Positions 34,700 to 46,725 of a stretch of DNA of 64,000 nt are shown in pieces; the first letter of the stretch is position 1; the number at the start of each line of letters is the position of its first letter. Source of the stretch: Tricholoma matsutake (lineage: Eukaryota; Basidiomycota; Agaricomycetes; Agaricales; Tricholomataceae); NCBI GenBank assembly GCA_026075535.2, contig AP026543.1, forward strand, positions 8,742,001 through 8,806,000, read 5' to 3'. Both the position numbers and the translations under genes were made by a program. The notes beneath the pieces were generated by a model. The model had not been told where the DNA came from. It made no database searches and saw only the letters and a program-made list of their open reading frames with translations.

Positions 34700-35816
34700 C
34701 ACCTACCTAGGTGCAGACACAACGTCTTTCAGACAAAGCCCAGACAGACCTCCGACAGGAGCATCAACATCAGGAAGAACCTCATGGTATAGATACCAAG
34801 GTCGACTAGTACGATACTCAGAACCAGCACAAAAGTGGTTCTCGAAGCGAACAGAAGACGAGGAACCAAGATACCTCACTGAAGAAGACTTCAGACTGAC
34901 AAGCAAAGAAGAAACCCCAGAACGAGACCCATTCTCCTTATCAAACGACAACATCCCCGATAACATGTCTACCGAACCCACTGCATCAAACAAGGAGATT
35001 AGAATCTGAACCCCCTCTGACTTCACAGGGGACCGAACTAGAACTGCAAAGTTCTTACAAGAAGTGAAACTCTATCTAAGAGTAAACCACAGAATCTATG
35101 ACACAGATGAAAAGAAAATCATCTTTGCGTTGTCATTTATGAACGGAGGAACCGCCATGCCCTGGGCACAGACATGGGCAGAAAAGGAAGACCTAGGGAC
35201 ATGGTCAACCTTCGAAACGGCGCTCAAAGTAGCGTTCACCCTGATCGATGAAGCTGGCAGAGCCAGAACCAAAATGAAAACACTAAAGCAGGGACAGGAC
35301 CTGGAGGATTACATTGCGCAATTCTGAATCCTGCAAGAGAAGGCGGGGATCAATGACAATACCGCCCTGATCAAACTCTTCATGGATGGGTTAAACCCCA
35401 AGCTCCTTGAAAGAGTATTCAACATGGAAACGATCCCCATAACCCTTGAGGGGATGATCAACGCTGCCTCCAAATATGACAGACAATGGAGGAGAGCAAA
35501 AGCAATCACTGGGAAATTACAGGAGAGCTGGGCAAAGAAGCCCACAAACTTGAAACCAAAAGAAACCCCACTAGAAATCAACTGACTCTCTGACCAGGAG
35601 AGGGTCGAACACATGAAGAAGGGGCTATGCTTTGTGTGCCACCAACCCGGGCACAGAGCAACCAAACACAAGAAAGGGGAAATGAGAACCGAGAACTGGT
35701 CATCCCAAAAGAAGAAAGGTGAAGAGGCCTACTCAAAGATCCGAGCAATCATAAAGGACCTCGATGAAGAAGACAGGACGAGGGCTCTCGCCGCAATTGA
35801 GGATGAGGGTTTTTAA
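34700..35816 (+). pseudogene. Element B gag
   Basis: A continuous frame (34965 frame) runs from about 34700 to TAA 35814, interrupted by three TGA codons (35007, 35325, 35582), each where Arg would fit. Parts: polar N-terminus (YLTEEDFRLTSKEE), capsid-like region (VAFTLIDEAGRARTKMKTLK, LIKLFMDGLNPKLLERVF) and a single zinc knuckle CFVCHQPGHRATKH near 35630. Gag forms the particle and binds RNA. No ATG is found at the very start; ATG 34965 is the first in frame that I see. Confidence 0.75.
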
Positions 35817-35833
35817 AGAGGTGGCCTGCCTCG

Positions 35834-38467
35834 ATGCCAGGTACCACCAAACTTTCCGTTAGCTCTGTACTACTAGCCACTTTGAATAATCAATCTATGC
35901 ATCTAGATGTCAAAGTGCTAGGAGCAGATGGGAGGAAAGTCATCGAAACCGAAGCCCTACTCGACTCAGGAGTGGGAGGAGTATTCATGAGCCACAAATT
36001 TGCAGAGGAAAACGGACTCAGACTGCGCCCCCTGGAAAGAATCATCAAAGTAAAGAACATGGATGGAACCCCAAACAAGAAAGGGGAAATCTCCCAATAT
36101 GCCAGGGGACCACTAACGATCAATGGGCGAACATTCCTGATGACCTTCCTGATCGCGGGATTAGGAGGAGAAGCAATCATCTTGGGCCTGCCATGGCTCA
36201 GGAAGATTAACCCTGTGATCAACTGGAGGACCGGAACCTTCCAGTTCAGGGCGAAGAATGAGGGTCACACAGAACTCTCATATGGGAAAGGAAGAACCCT
36301 CATCGGGAGGGTGCAAACCAAGAAACCCAATGAAGGGTGCCTATCATGGCGCCAGAAGGGAACTGAGGAAAAGGAGAACCCCTTCAACATGACAAAAAAA
36401 GAACGACAGGCATGGTGCCGAAGAATAGTCGCCAGAGAAAAAGAAAAGATCGATCTCAAAATAAAGACGAGAGAAGAGCAACGGGCGCAATTCAAGAGGC
36501 TAGCTGCCAGGGAAAGAGAAAGACTCCTTTCCAAGACAAAGACACCGACGAAAGAAGAATGGCTTGAGCAATGCCGAAGAATCATCGCCAAAGCAAAGGT
36601 GATGGGAGGAGCCCTCCACACCGAACCAAAAAGAAACAGAATGCCCACCGAGACCAGAAGGGCAACGATAGAAGAAGTGAACGACGAAGAGATTGCAGTT
36701 GCAACTCTTCATGATGCGGAGCCCATTGGGCCACAGGACGAAGAAAGCACTGGGAAGGAAAACCCAGCATCGGCAAACCACAAACAGGCAACGGAACGAA
36801 CAACAGGACAACCAGAGGAGACACCCATGCAAGAGATTGTGGACGATGAACTACTAATTGCCTACATCTGAGGGGAACCCGTCATTGGCATTTTCGAACC
36901 AAGGAAAACCCCACTGACAGAAGAGTACAATGAGCCAAGATACTCGTACTCCCAATCAATGAGGAGGATCTCCCGACTCGTAAAGGCAAGAGGAACACCG
37001 CGATACATCTATGGGCAGAACGTCTGGATTAGGGCAAAGATATCGGTCTCACAGCACTTGGCGCATCAAAAGGAAGGAGACCTGGAACAGAAGACCCTGG
37101 ATGAACTACTCCCAGAGCAATACAAAGAGTACCGATGGATATTTGAGAAGGAAGCATCGGAAAGATTCCCAGAACCAAGACCCTGGGATCACGCAATAGA
37201 CCTCAAATCAGACTTTATGGCAAAGGATTGCAAGGTATACCCACTGTCACCAGCAGAACAAAAGAAACTCGACAAAAGCCTGCAGAAAGGATACATCCGA
37301 CCATTGAAATCGCCCATGGCATCACCATTCTTCTTCGTTGTGAAAAAGGACTCGGATGTGTTACGACCCTGTCAAGATTACAGGTACTTGAATAACGGAA
37401 CGATCAAGAACACCTACCCACTGCCACTGGTAGGGGACCTGTTGGACAAACTAAGAGGGGCAAAATGGTTTACAAAATTGGACATCCAATGGGGATATCA
37501 CAACGTCAGAATCAAAGACGGAGATCAATGGAAGGCAGCCTTCAAGACAAATCGGGGGCTGTTCAAACCAATGGTGATGTTCTTTGGATTATGCAACTCA
37601 CCAGCAACCTTCCAGGCAATGATGAACGAGATATTCCGTGACATGATCGGAGAGGAATGGCTCGTCATCTACATGGACGACATCCTGATATTCTCTGAGG
37701 ATCAGAATGAACACCAGGAAAGGACAAAAAGAGTACTGCAGAGACTGGCAGAAAACGACTTATACCTGAAGCCAGAGAAGTGCAAGTTTGACATCCACGA
37801 AGTGGAATTCTTGGGTCTAATCATCTGACCCAATGAAATTGCCATGGATGACATGAAACTGGCAGGTATACAGGATTGGCCTACCCCGACTAACGTAAAG
37901 GCAGTCAGATCCTTCCTAGGGTTTGGGAATTTCTACAGGAAATTCATCGGACATTTCGTGGAGACAAGCAGACCGCTTAATGAACTAACAAAGAAAAACA
38001 AGATGTTTGACTGGACAACCAAATGCGAAAAAGCCTTTCAGATGCTGAAAAGGAAATTTGCAGAAGCACCGGTACTGCTGATGCCAGATCCAACAAGACC
38101 ATTCACAATTGAATCAGACACCTCGAAACACGCAACAGGAGGAGTGCTGAGACAAAGGGACACAAATGGAGATTGGCACCCATGCGGATATATATCGCAT
38201 GCATTGACACCAACGGAACGAAACTATGAAATCTATGACAGGGAACTACTCGCGATAGTACAATCGCTAGAAACCTGGAGGCACTACCTGATGGGCTCAG
38301 ATCACCCGGTAGTAATTCTCTCAGATCACAAGAACCTGACATATTTCCGAATGGCACAGAAACTAAACAGGAGACAGGCAAGATGGAGCTTATTCTTATC
38401 AGAATTCGAATTACAGCTTGTTCACATGCCCGGATCTCAAATGGTGCAGAGTGATGCTTTATCATGA
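35834..38467 (+). pseudogene. Element B pol: protease, reverse transcriptase, RNase H
   Basis: Starts near 35834 (MPGTTKLSVSSV). Protease core ALLDSGVGGVFM and IILGLPWL (~35950-36195) is followed by a charged linker rich in Arg/Glu with repeated RRIVAREKEK-like units (36420-36600). RT motifs are ISPADQKK-like YPLSPAEQKK, FTKLDIQWGYHNVRI, FGLCNSPATFQAMMN and catalytic YMDD (37672-37683). RNase H has [23 protein letters not shown] and [12 protein letters not shown] codons at 36869, 37826 and 38465 interrupt the frame (LII-PNEI and DALS-RADH context). Confidence 0.85.
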
Positions 38468-38515
38468 AGGGCTGACCACGTACCGGAAGAAGACAACAAC
38501 AATGAAGATATCACG

Positions 38516-39988
38516 ATGCTACCAGAGACGGTATTCGTGAAATTCATTGACACTGAACTACATGACCTCCTTGCGGGGAGCATCATGAAAGATGACCTGG
38601 TGAAGAGCGCAATCAAGGCGCTAAAGACCAAAGGAGCACCGCCAATAAAGTCAGCATTGGAAGACTGGAAGATCGAGGACGGCCTCCTATTCTTCCGGAA
38701 TCGATGCTACGTCCCTGACAGCGGGGACATACGAAAGAAGCTGGTACAGAAATACCACGAAGGGGTAACCAGTGGACACCCAGGACAATGGCAGACAACC
38801 GAAATGGTTAGAAGGGACTACTGGTGGCCAGGAATGATGACGTACATCAAGAACTATGTCGCCAGATGCGCTACATGCCAACAGATGAAAGTCAACACCC
38901 ACCCGATGACACCGCCCCTACAACCAATCAAATCCGAAGCGACAAGGCCATTTGCGATGGTGACGACCAATTTCATAACTGACCTACCGGAGTCCAATGG
39001 TTATGATGCGCTCATGGTCGTGGTAGACCATGGGCTTACGAAGGGGGTAATTTTCATCCCTTGCAAGAAAATGATTGATGCATTGGGAGCAGCGACCCTC
39101 TATCTGGATTACGTCTACAAACGGTTCAGCCTTCCAGACAAGATGATATCAGACAGGGACCCCAGATTTACCTCGCAGCTATTCCAAGAATTAGGAAGAC
39201 TGCTCGGAATCAAGCTGGCAATGAGTATGGCATACCACCCCCAGACCGACGGAGAAACAGAACGGGTGAATCAGGAAGTAGAAGTCTACCTGCGGATCTT
39301 CTGCTCGAACAACCAAGAGAAATGGAAGCACTTCCTTCCAACAGCAGAGTTCACGCACAACCAAAGGACGCACTCCACCCAGAAAAGCTCCCCGTTCTAC
39401 CTGATGATGGGCTATGAACCAAAGGCGATCCCGCTCCCATACCTAAAAACAAACATACTGGCTATAGAGAAATGGATAGTTGTGTTGCAACAAGCCCGAG
39501 ATGAAGCAAAGGCAACTCATGAGTTGGCCAGACAGCTGATGGCAGAAAGAACCACACGGCACTTCACGCCATTCAAAGAAGGAGACAGGGTGTGGCTAGA
39601 AGCAAAAAACCTCAAAATGATGCATGCAACAAAGAAACTCACACCCAAAAGAGAAGGACCATTCTCCATCAAGAAGGTTCTAAGCCCCCTCTCCTACCGA
39701 CTGAAGCTACCAAACCAATGGAAAATACACCCAGTATTCCATGCGGCACTCCTCACCCCATATAAAGAAACCGAGATGCACAGTCCAAACTTCCCAGAAC
39801 CTCCGCCGGACCTAATAGAAGGAGAATCGGAGTACGAAGTGGAAGCGATCATCGGACATAAAAAGAAAGGAAGGACCATGCACTTCTTAGTGAAGTGGGT
39901 CGGATACCCGACCTCGGAGAACTCCTGGGAGCCCGAGGGAAACCTGAAACACGCCAAGAAAATCCTTGGAGCATATAAACAGCGATGA
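38516..39988 (+). CDS. Element B pol: integrase with chromodomain (open frame)
   Basis: HHCC zinc domain (HEGVTSGHPGQWQTTE.. RCATCQQMK), catalytic triad D in VVVDHGLTK, D in ISDRDPRF and E in HPQTDGETERVNQ, then a GPF-type motif (REGPFSIKKVLSPLSYRL). A C-terminal chromodomain follows (YEVEAIIGHKKKGRTMHFLV, KWVGYPTSENSWEP). Chromodomains direct such elements to heterochromatin. The frame is continuous with upstream pol apart from the TGA at 38465. All catalytic residues seen are intact. Confidence 0.85.
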   Translation: MLPETVFVKFIDTELHDLLAGSIMKDDLVKSAIKALKTKGAPPIKSALEDWKIEDGLLFFRNRCYVPDSGDIRKKLVQKYHEGVTSGHPGQWQTTEMVRRDYWWPGMMTYIKNYVARCATCQQMKVNTHPMTPPLQPIKSEATRPFAMVTTNFITDLPESNGYDALMVVVDHGLTKGVIFIPCKKMIDALGAATLYLDYVYKRFSLPDKMISDRDPRFTSQLFQELGRLLGIKLAMSMAYHPQTDGETERVNQEVEVYLRIFCSNNQEKWKHFLPTAEFTHNQRTHSTQKSSPFYLMMGYEPKAIPLPYLKTNILAIEKWIVVLQQARDEAKATHELARQLMAERTTRHFTPFKEGDRVWLEAKNLKMMHATKKLTPKREGPFSIKKVLSPLSYRLKLPNQWKIHPVFHAALLTPYKETEMHSPNFPEPPPDLIEGESEYEVEAIIGHKKKGRTMHFLVKWVGYPTSENSWEPEGNLKHAKKILGAYKQR

Positions 39989-40055
39989 CAGCTGTAGAAC
40001 CCCCCAGAACCAAGACCAAGACACCCACTGAACCAACCATGAAAGAAACCACAGA

Positions 40056-40439
40056 ATGCTCCCCACCCCATCGACACTACACCTACCACGAACCCCAGCA
40101 AGGACTGGGCGAATGGTCATCGACCAACGACCGCTGACGAACATACTCCCTGGCAGACCCGCATGGATATGCCCGCATGGGATTCCCTTCTGGATTACAA
40201 GGGACGACTGGATAAGAAGGATGTCCTCGACCTGTCCCAAATGCTGCCTCTTTGCCTGGAGGAGCACGAAGGCGGACTACACCTGGGTGAGGACCCAATA
40301 TGAAGAATGGTGTTTCAAGGAAGAACGAGACGGGGAAGACTACATCCCGGAGGACTTCTGTGTCAACCGAACAGGGCTTCACCCTGGCATGAGGCCACTG
40401 GCGGGTGTGAGCAGACCCCTGTGGATCGATCTCCAGTAG
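40056..40439 (+). CDS. Element B extra ORF downstream of the chromodomain
   Basis: A 127-residue sense frame between pol and the polypurine tract. It is Trp-, Arg- and Cys-rich (WICPHGIPFWITRDDWIRRM, CPKCCLFAWRSTKADYTWVR, YEEWCFKEERDGEDYIPEDF). No known Gypsy domain. It contains no TGA despite CpG decay elsewhere in the element. It could be an accessory protein or the overprinted remains of a longer tail; I recall vaguely similar ORFs near mushroom Gypsy elements but cannot confirm. Confidence 0.45.
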   Translation: MLPTPSTLHLPRTPARTGRMVIDQRPLTNILPGRPAWICPHGIPFWITRDDWIRRMSSTCPKCCLFAWRSTKADYTWVRTQYEEWCFKEERDGEDYIPEDFCVNRTGLHPGMRPLAGVSRPLWIDLQ

Positions 40440-40617
40440 AACACCCATTACGATGAAGAAAGCGGATATGGTCTGGCAAAGAGGCTCCTGCTCAGAGAAC
40501 ATGGAGAGTTGGGAACACTGCTGCACTCCAACCGATTCCCTCAAACCCCACAATCCCACCCCACCTCCTGACTAGAGAGGAGAAAGAGATTTTGATCGAA
40601 GTCAGTGACTTCGAAGA

Positions 40618-40631
40618 TAGAGAGAGGGTGA
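40618..40631 (+). promoter_or_regulatory. Polypurine tract of element B
   Basis: TAGAGAGAGGGTGA directly abuts the 3' LTR. The identical 14-mer abuts the 3' LTR of element C (60835-60848). Confidence 0.8.
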
Positions 40632-41448
40632 TGTTATGATTTGTCTACAGGAACCCGCAAGTACGGGCAGTTCATTTTTTCTTATTCGACTCGACTCTCT
40701 TCTGATGGAAGACACCTTGACGTGTGGTGACTCCATACACCTGAACCCACTCCCACATGCACCGTGGTACGACAACCCCATTTACATGAGGTCCAGGACA
40801 TCGGACCCCCACGATTGACATTGGATCCTTGACATTGGATCCATGACATCGGACACCTCATGCGTAGCATGAGGCTATTCTCTTATTGTTCTCTGATAAT
40901 GCTGCACCGCAGCACTCCTTGACATCGGACGCCTCATGCGAGGCATGAGGTCTATTGTCTCTATTGTTCTTGTCTATATTTACCTGATAAGCATCTCACT
41001 TTCCGATTGGATGATAGGTAGTCCTAGAACAGTATATAAGCTGTAGCTACACTCTGTGTATTCTCCAGCTTGACCTAATTCAACCAACGGTCTTAGACTC
41101 AACCAGAACACTCGACAACTAAGGAAGTCCCTTAGTTGTGATACGCTCGAACTTGACAGCTTAGGAAGCCCCTAGCTGTGATAACCCGAACTAGACAGCT
41201 TAGGAAGCCCCTAGCTGTGATAACCCGAACTCGACAATTGGAAAGCCTCCAACTGTGATACACAAACAAATGGTCTACTCAGAAAGCCTCTGAGTACAGA
41301 TAGCTGTGATTACTTGAGGAAGTACCCAAGTGAAGGCAGGAAGCCTGATACACTAGGAAAGTCTCCTAGTGTGACACCAATACAGTTGGAAAGCCTCCAA
41401 CTGCGATATATGAAGCTGAGGCTGAGTCGAAGACCTATAGTCTTAACA
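40632..41448 (+). repeat. 3' LTR of element B
   Basis: 817 bp. It differs from the 5' LTR by one hairpin unit fewer, an added CCCCCACGATTGACATTGGATC segment near 40805 (one more GACATTGGA copy), and substitutions that are mostly CpG/TpG or CpG/CpA pairs. It retains TATA, self-primer and hairpin array. Confidence 0.9.
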
Positions 41449-41453
41449 GTTTA

Positions 41454-44400
41454 GGTTTAGCCCAAAATGTGCCCTGCGAAGTTGGTACAATCACGATCTA
41501 CATGCAGATCCATATTATTCGAAACCCTGCCTACAACATTCTACTCGGATGCCCCTTTGATGTCGTCACCAAAAGCGCAATCAAAAACTGGAGTGATGAA
41601 TCACAAACTATTACGATCTTTGATCCTAACTCGACCCGATTGTCTGCTATACCAACCTTCCCTTGATCAATGACTCGTCACAAAGTCATTCATGTGGATT
41701 TTCACAACTAGAGGACAAATTTTTGGAAACTAATCAGTGTGCGCTCATCATTTCTTTCAACCATTCCACCACCTCTATATTTATTGAACGCACTGCGATT
41801 ATTCCTGATGTTGACTCCTTGCCTTCTTCGAACTCTATTCCCCATTCCAATATTATTGCCAATCTCTATTTAACAGCAAGCAGCCAGTATGCTACATTTT
41901 TATTGGCCTCAATGGCTACCCCTATGCAAGATTCATCAATATGTTCCCCTTCCTATTTATCTTCCGACTCTCTATACCCTGCTTTTGCAGCTAGCAAGAA
42001 GAACTACAAGCCTGTCGCTCTCAAAGTTTGCCCAGTCATTACTGACCTTCCTGATTGATTTTGAATTGTTTGCAACATCACCAGCGATCCCCTCAAAGAC
42101 ATGCCAAAACTCAATCCCCATCCTCTGACATTTTCACCAACTCCTCGATACTCTCTCGAATGCAAAGCTATTATCGACAAAAATCATCCCAGCGATTTCC
42201 TTTGGCCAGAAGAACAAAATCTCATGCATGACTTTATTTGAAATCAAGAAACCAGTTTTGCATGGACTGAAAACAAATGTGGAAGCTTTTGCCCCAACCT
42301 CTCTCCTCCTATCAAATTCCCCATCATACCCCACATGCCATGGGTTGAACGCAATATTCTGATTCCTCCAGGCATCTATCCCGATGTCTGCAAAATACTC
42401 AGGAAGAAGCTCAAAGCTGGAGTTTACGAACCTTCAAATTCATTGTATCGCTTGCGATGGTTCTGCATCACAAAGAAAGATGGCAAAGTGCTTCGAACTG
42501 TGAACAGCTCAACAAAGTCACCATCCAACACTCAGGTGTTGTTCCCATCCCCGAACACTTAGCAGAACAGTTCACTGGACATGCCTGTGGAGGCATGCTA
42601 GACCTTTATGTTGCCTTTGATGAAAGAAAGGTCGCTGAGTCATTGCATGATTTAACGACATTCCAAACCCCTTTCGGCACACTTCAAATCATCACCCTAC
42701 CAATGGGTTGGACCAATTCCATTCCAACTATGCATGACAACATCTCCTTTATCCTTCAACCCGAGATCCCTCATGTCACTATCCTGTACATTGATGATGC
42801 CCCCATTAAAGGGCCGACATTGCAATACCAGCTTCCAGATGGTAGTTACGAAACTATTCCCGAGAACCCAGTGATCCGTTGTTTCATTTGGGAACACTTC
42901 AAAAACCTCAATCACATCGTCCAACACATGAAATACTGTGGAGGAACATTCTCAGAACCCAAGTTATTCCTTTGCATCCCTGAAATCACCATCTTAGGAC
43001 ATTGTTGCAACATCAATGGCTGCATGGCTGACCTGACTCACATCGACACCATCAGCAAATGGGGACCATGTCAGAGTCTCACCAAAGTCAAAGCCTTTCT
43101 AGGAACTATAGGAGTTTGTTGAATATTCATCCAGGACTTTGCTAAATGAGCTGCCGCTCTCATCAACCTCACATGAAAAGATGTACCTTTTGAATTCAGA
43201 CCCACACAATTTGCAGCACAAGAAGACCTGAAGCACACTCTCATCACTTCTCCTGCAATTTGTGCTATCAACTACACTTCGAATGCACCCCTCATTCTTT
43301 CCGTCGACACTTTGCACATCGCAGTCAGATTCTTCCTAGCTCAGTGTGACCCTGACAGTCTTCAAAAATGCTACTATAGTCATTTCGGATCTATTACACT
43401 CAATGCCCATGAATCTCACTTTTCGCAGACTTTTGCAATGACCCCCCCAAGACAGAGATGATATCCAGTCCAATGACAAAAACTTTGGAGACTGGATTGA
43501 CTGCCTACACGGTTCCGTTCATCAAATCAACCCTATCATGACTCACCCATTCCCATCCCATTCACTACATCCAACTTTTGCCCTCCCTTCAGATCTCAGT
43601 AAGGGGGAGGACGTCACTTACCCAGATGCCCCTCATTCCGAACATGCCAAACAAGATGACAAATGACTTCTTTGTGTCCAAAAATGGCTTGAAGATTTAC
43701 AACGACCACCAGACCTCTCAGAAGCTGACTACATCACCTTCATGCGATATTGCACCAAGTTCTTTTTAGATTCCAGAAAACTTTGGCAAAAATATTTGCA
43801 TGGAGCCCACAAGATTGTCGCTATCCCTGAATGTTGCCTTGAAATTATTCGTGCAGCTCACAATGATATTGGTCACAAGATGGTGTTCTCTACAAAAGCC
43901 CTCATTGCACTCCAATTTTGGTGGCCCAATATGAAAGCCGACATCGCATGGTATATTTGCTCATGCCACCTCTGCCAAGTCTGACAAACTCAAAATCTCC
44001 TCATTCTGCCTACAGTTGCCACTCCCTCTCCCTTATTCGGCAAAGTCTACATCAATACTATGCACCTACTGCCCTCTGCCAGATTTGAATACATCATCCA
44101 AGGTAGATGTTTGATCATGACCTACCCAGAATGGTGAAAGCTTCGATGTGAAACTGTGAATACCATTGGCGATTGGATCTACAAAGACATCATCTGTCAC
44201 TGCCATGGGGTTCCCTATACAAAGTCGTTACCGACAATGGTGGCCCCTTTATCACAGCCCTCGAATACCTTGTGAAACGGTACCATATCCATCATATTCA
44301 AATCAGTGGTTACAACTCTTGTGCCAATGGACTCATCAAAAGAACCCACTTTGACATTCAACAATCGTTATTCAAAGCCATCGACAGAGACCAGAAGAAA

Positions 44401-44771
44401 TGGTCCACTGCAGCACACTCTATGTTCTGGGCAGAATGTGTCACAGTTTGTAAACGAATGGGTTGTTCTCCTTACTTTGCAGTCACCAGATCACATCCAC
44501 TCATCCCCCTTGACATCTCCAAAGCAACATATTTGCAAATTGCAACTGCCCCCCAATTCTATCTTATTGACTTCTGATCTCATTGCTTGACAAGCCATCG
44601 CACTTCAGAAATGATCAGCTGACCTTGAAAATATATTCTCAAAAGTCTACAGTGCTCGACTCAAAGCCATGAGACATTTTGAACTTGCCCACATATGTAC
44701 AATGCGTGACTACAACTTCAAAAAAGGTGACTTAGTCTTACTTCGAAACACACAAATCAAGAAGGCACTCA
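41454..44771 (+). pseudogene. Element A pol: protease end, RT, RNase H, integrase
   Basis: Resumes after element B with LGLAQNVPCEVG and ILLGCPFDVV. RT region 42160-43120 includes VYEPSNSLYRLRWFCITKKD, TFQTPFGTLQIITLPMGWTN and catalytic YIDD (~42787). Integrase zinc region HNDIGHKMVF..CSCHLCQV lies near 43860-43980, and TDNGGPF near 44235. The catalytic Glu expected in the ANGIVER-type motif is Lys (ANGLIKRTHF). Many TGA codons (41663, 42056, 42062, 42238, 43120, 43147, 43172 and others) replace presumed Arg; other frameshifts exist. The final piece (VLLRNTQIKKAL) runs to the CACTA derivative. Confidence 0.75.
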
Positions 44772-46722
44772 CACAATGGGCAAGCCTTGAGGCAGTTGAT
44801 TCGTAGTTGACTTGTACTTAACTCATGTTTGACTCATGTTTGACTGGGAGTTGACATTTGTAGTTATGTAATATACTTTAGTAATAACTACTATTCATTT
44901 CATGACAGTTTGGCTCATTGACATTGAGAATAGTTCACTTGAAAACTTTATTTTGTACTTGGAACTGCAACAATTTAATATTTCTAATTAGAACTACAAT
45001 ACATGATATTGCTGTTGCTACCAGCTCACACCCTGCCATTTCCATGGTTGCATAGCATGTTTCCACCCCTGATCTACACCGTGAGCAGTTGCTTAAAGCT
45101 GTAGTGAATGATCATGGTGGTTTGGAAGGCTGGTTGTCATCGTAAAAACTAGGACTAGAGATCCCATGAAAAAGTGTAAGATTAGTTAGGAATTACCAGA
45201 AAATGAATAAAAGAAACTCACCTGTGGCCCAAGAGATGCATCGATGTCTCTTGGGCCTCATTGGTGTGCATTTGTAGGGTTCTCTGCTGCTGCTACCATC
45301 ACTTATGTCAGTCGTCCTGGGGCCCAGCATGTGTCGCCATCATTGTTGATGCGAGCACCAGTGATCCACCCCATGAGCAGTTGCTCGTAGGGCTGGGGGT
45401 GGGTGCCATGTCATCGTGGGGCTTCGAGATCATTGTCCTATGCTGCCAGCACTTGTAATGCACACAAGCAGCTGCTCATAGCATTGTGGGTGGGTGCTAT
45501 CGGGGGGATTTTGTTGTTCCAGGTGTTGCTGGCATCAAATAGTAAAATGAGCACCTAAAAACATTAATTAGCAACATTAAAATGAAAAGAGAAAAGAAAA
45601 GAAAATTACTTATCTGTTGTCGCTAATGGTTGTCAATGGTCGATAGCACCAGGAGATTCTACCCCATGAGTGTTCACCAGTAGCACCCGCAATCCACCCT
45701 GCGAGCAGTTGCTTGCAGCGGTGGTGGGTGCTAGGTTCAAGGGGGATGGGGAGTGAAGCAGGGGTGAGGGTGGCGTACCTGGCAGCTGCTCGAGTCTCCT
45801 GGTGTTCCTCTTCTGTCGTCTCTGTTCTGTTTCCACTGCATCTCTGCCATCTCCATGGTTGCATCACTTGTCTACACCCTGCCGTAGCTCAAGCCTCCCA
45901 GTGTTGCTCTGTTGTCGTTTCTGTTCTGTTTCTGCTGTCTCTGTGGTTGTGGCAGTGTTCAACACCCTGTTGTAGTGGTGCAATGTTATTGTTTGCTGTT
46001 GTTCGGAAGGTGGTGTAGCCATTGTGGTAGGCAGAACTAAAGAGGGTATTAAAAGAACAAGATTAGTTACACAAAATGAATCATAACAAAAACTTACCTA
46101 CAGCCCAAGAGACGTTGATGATCGACGTCTTCTGGGCCGGTGTTAGGCAGTTGTTGTCAGCTCATGGTGGTAGTGCTTTGAGCACTCCCTCATCTCCAAC
46201 CTGGTGGGTAGGATCCCCAGCAACCACCCCTCACAACCTTCAAACCTGAAATAAAATTCCTCACATCCAATTTGGATGGGGAGGAGGCAGCGTGTGTCAT
46301 TGTTGTATCTTGCATGAGATGACCTAATGATGAATAGAAAAAAAATGTTAGTAATTGAAAAGAATAACAGTGAAAAGACTTACAGATGTTACATAGAGTG
46401 AAATAGGGTAGGGTCGATGCGAGTTCAGCAGGTTCCCACATGTCGCGTGATCATGCTTGTTACAGTTCTCAACATGTTCACACCTTCTGGCTTGACTGGA
46501 TATCTGGACTCTTTATTCTATCATCTCCTATGCCATGCAAGAGTCTGATGCCAGTCACTGATCACTATCATGAAGCAATTGATTTTAACAGATGTTTGTT
46601 CTTATGTAAAAGGATCCATAAATCGAAGTGCTCAATTTGGTAGGATTATGTAATGAGGTGCTCAACCACAAGTCAACCACAAGTCAACTGTGAGTCAACT
46701 GCCTCAGAACTTGCCCGTTGTG
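44772..46722. mobile_element. Non-autonomous CACTA derivative, 1951 bp
   Basis: CACAATGGGCAAG at the left and CTTGCCCGTTGTG at the right, flanked by TCA (44769-44771, 46723-46725). Both ends match the 10 kb CACTA at 18668-28727 (shared TGTAATATACTTTAGTAATAA, then GTGCTCAATTTGGTAGGATT near the right end), but transposase and accessory gene are absent. Instead it holds three to four exon-like cassettes on the minus strand with GAGCA-TGCTC palindromes (45368, 45467, 45697) and splice-like junctions (donors near 45226, 45607, 46098, 46384). Excision in silico with one TCA restores the element A frame. Confidence 0.85.
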
Positions 46723-46725
46723 TCA

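Larger units (their letters stand above)
33839..41448 (+). mobile_element. Chromovirus (Gypsy) retrotransposon B, complete, self-primed type
   Basis: LTRs 33839-34674 and 40632-41448 start TGTTATGATTTG and end GTCTTAACA; the insert is flanked by the 5-bp duplication GTTTA (33834-33838, 41449-41453). Order: LTR, self-primer site, gag with zinc knuckle, protease, RT, RNase H, integrase, chromodomain, an extra ORF, polypurine tract, LTR. The LTRs are nearly identical apart from CpG transitions and copy number of one hairpin unit, so the insertion is young relative to element A. Six TGA stops prevent expression. Confidence 0.9.

Noticed and set aside
36265..36832. Long minus-strand frames opposite element B pol
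   Set aside because: Antisense shadows of the charged linker of pol, with no start context or domain.
35007..38467. TGA read-through or reassigned TGA as an explanation for the many in-frame TGA codons
   Set aside because: The host gene at 63521-64000 reads normally without internal TGA, open TE frames (38516-39988, 58762-60837) have none, and LTR differences independently show CpG decay.
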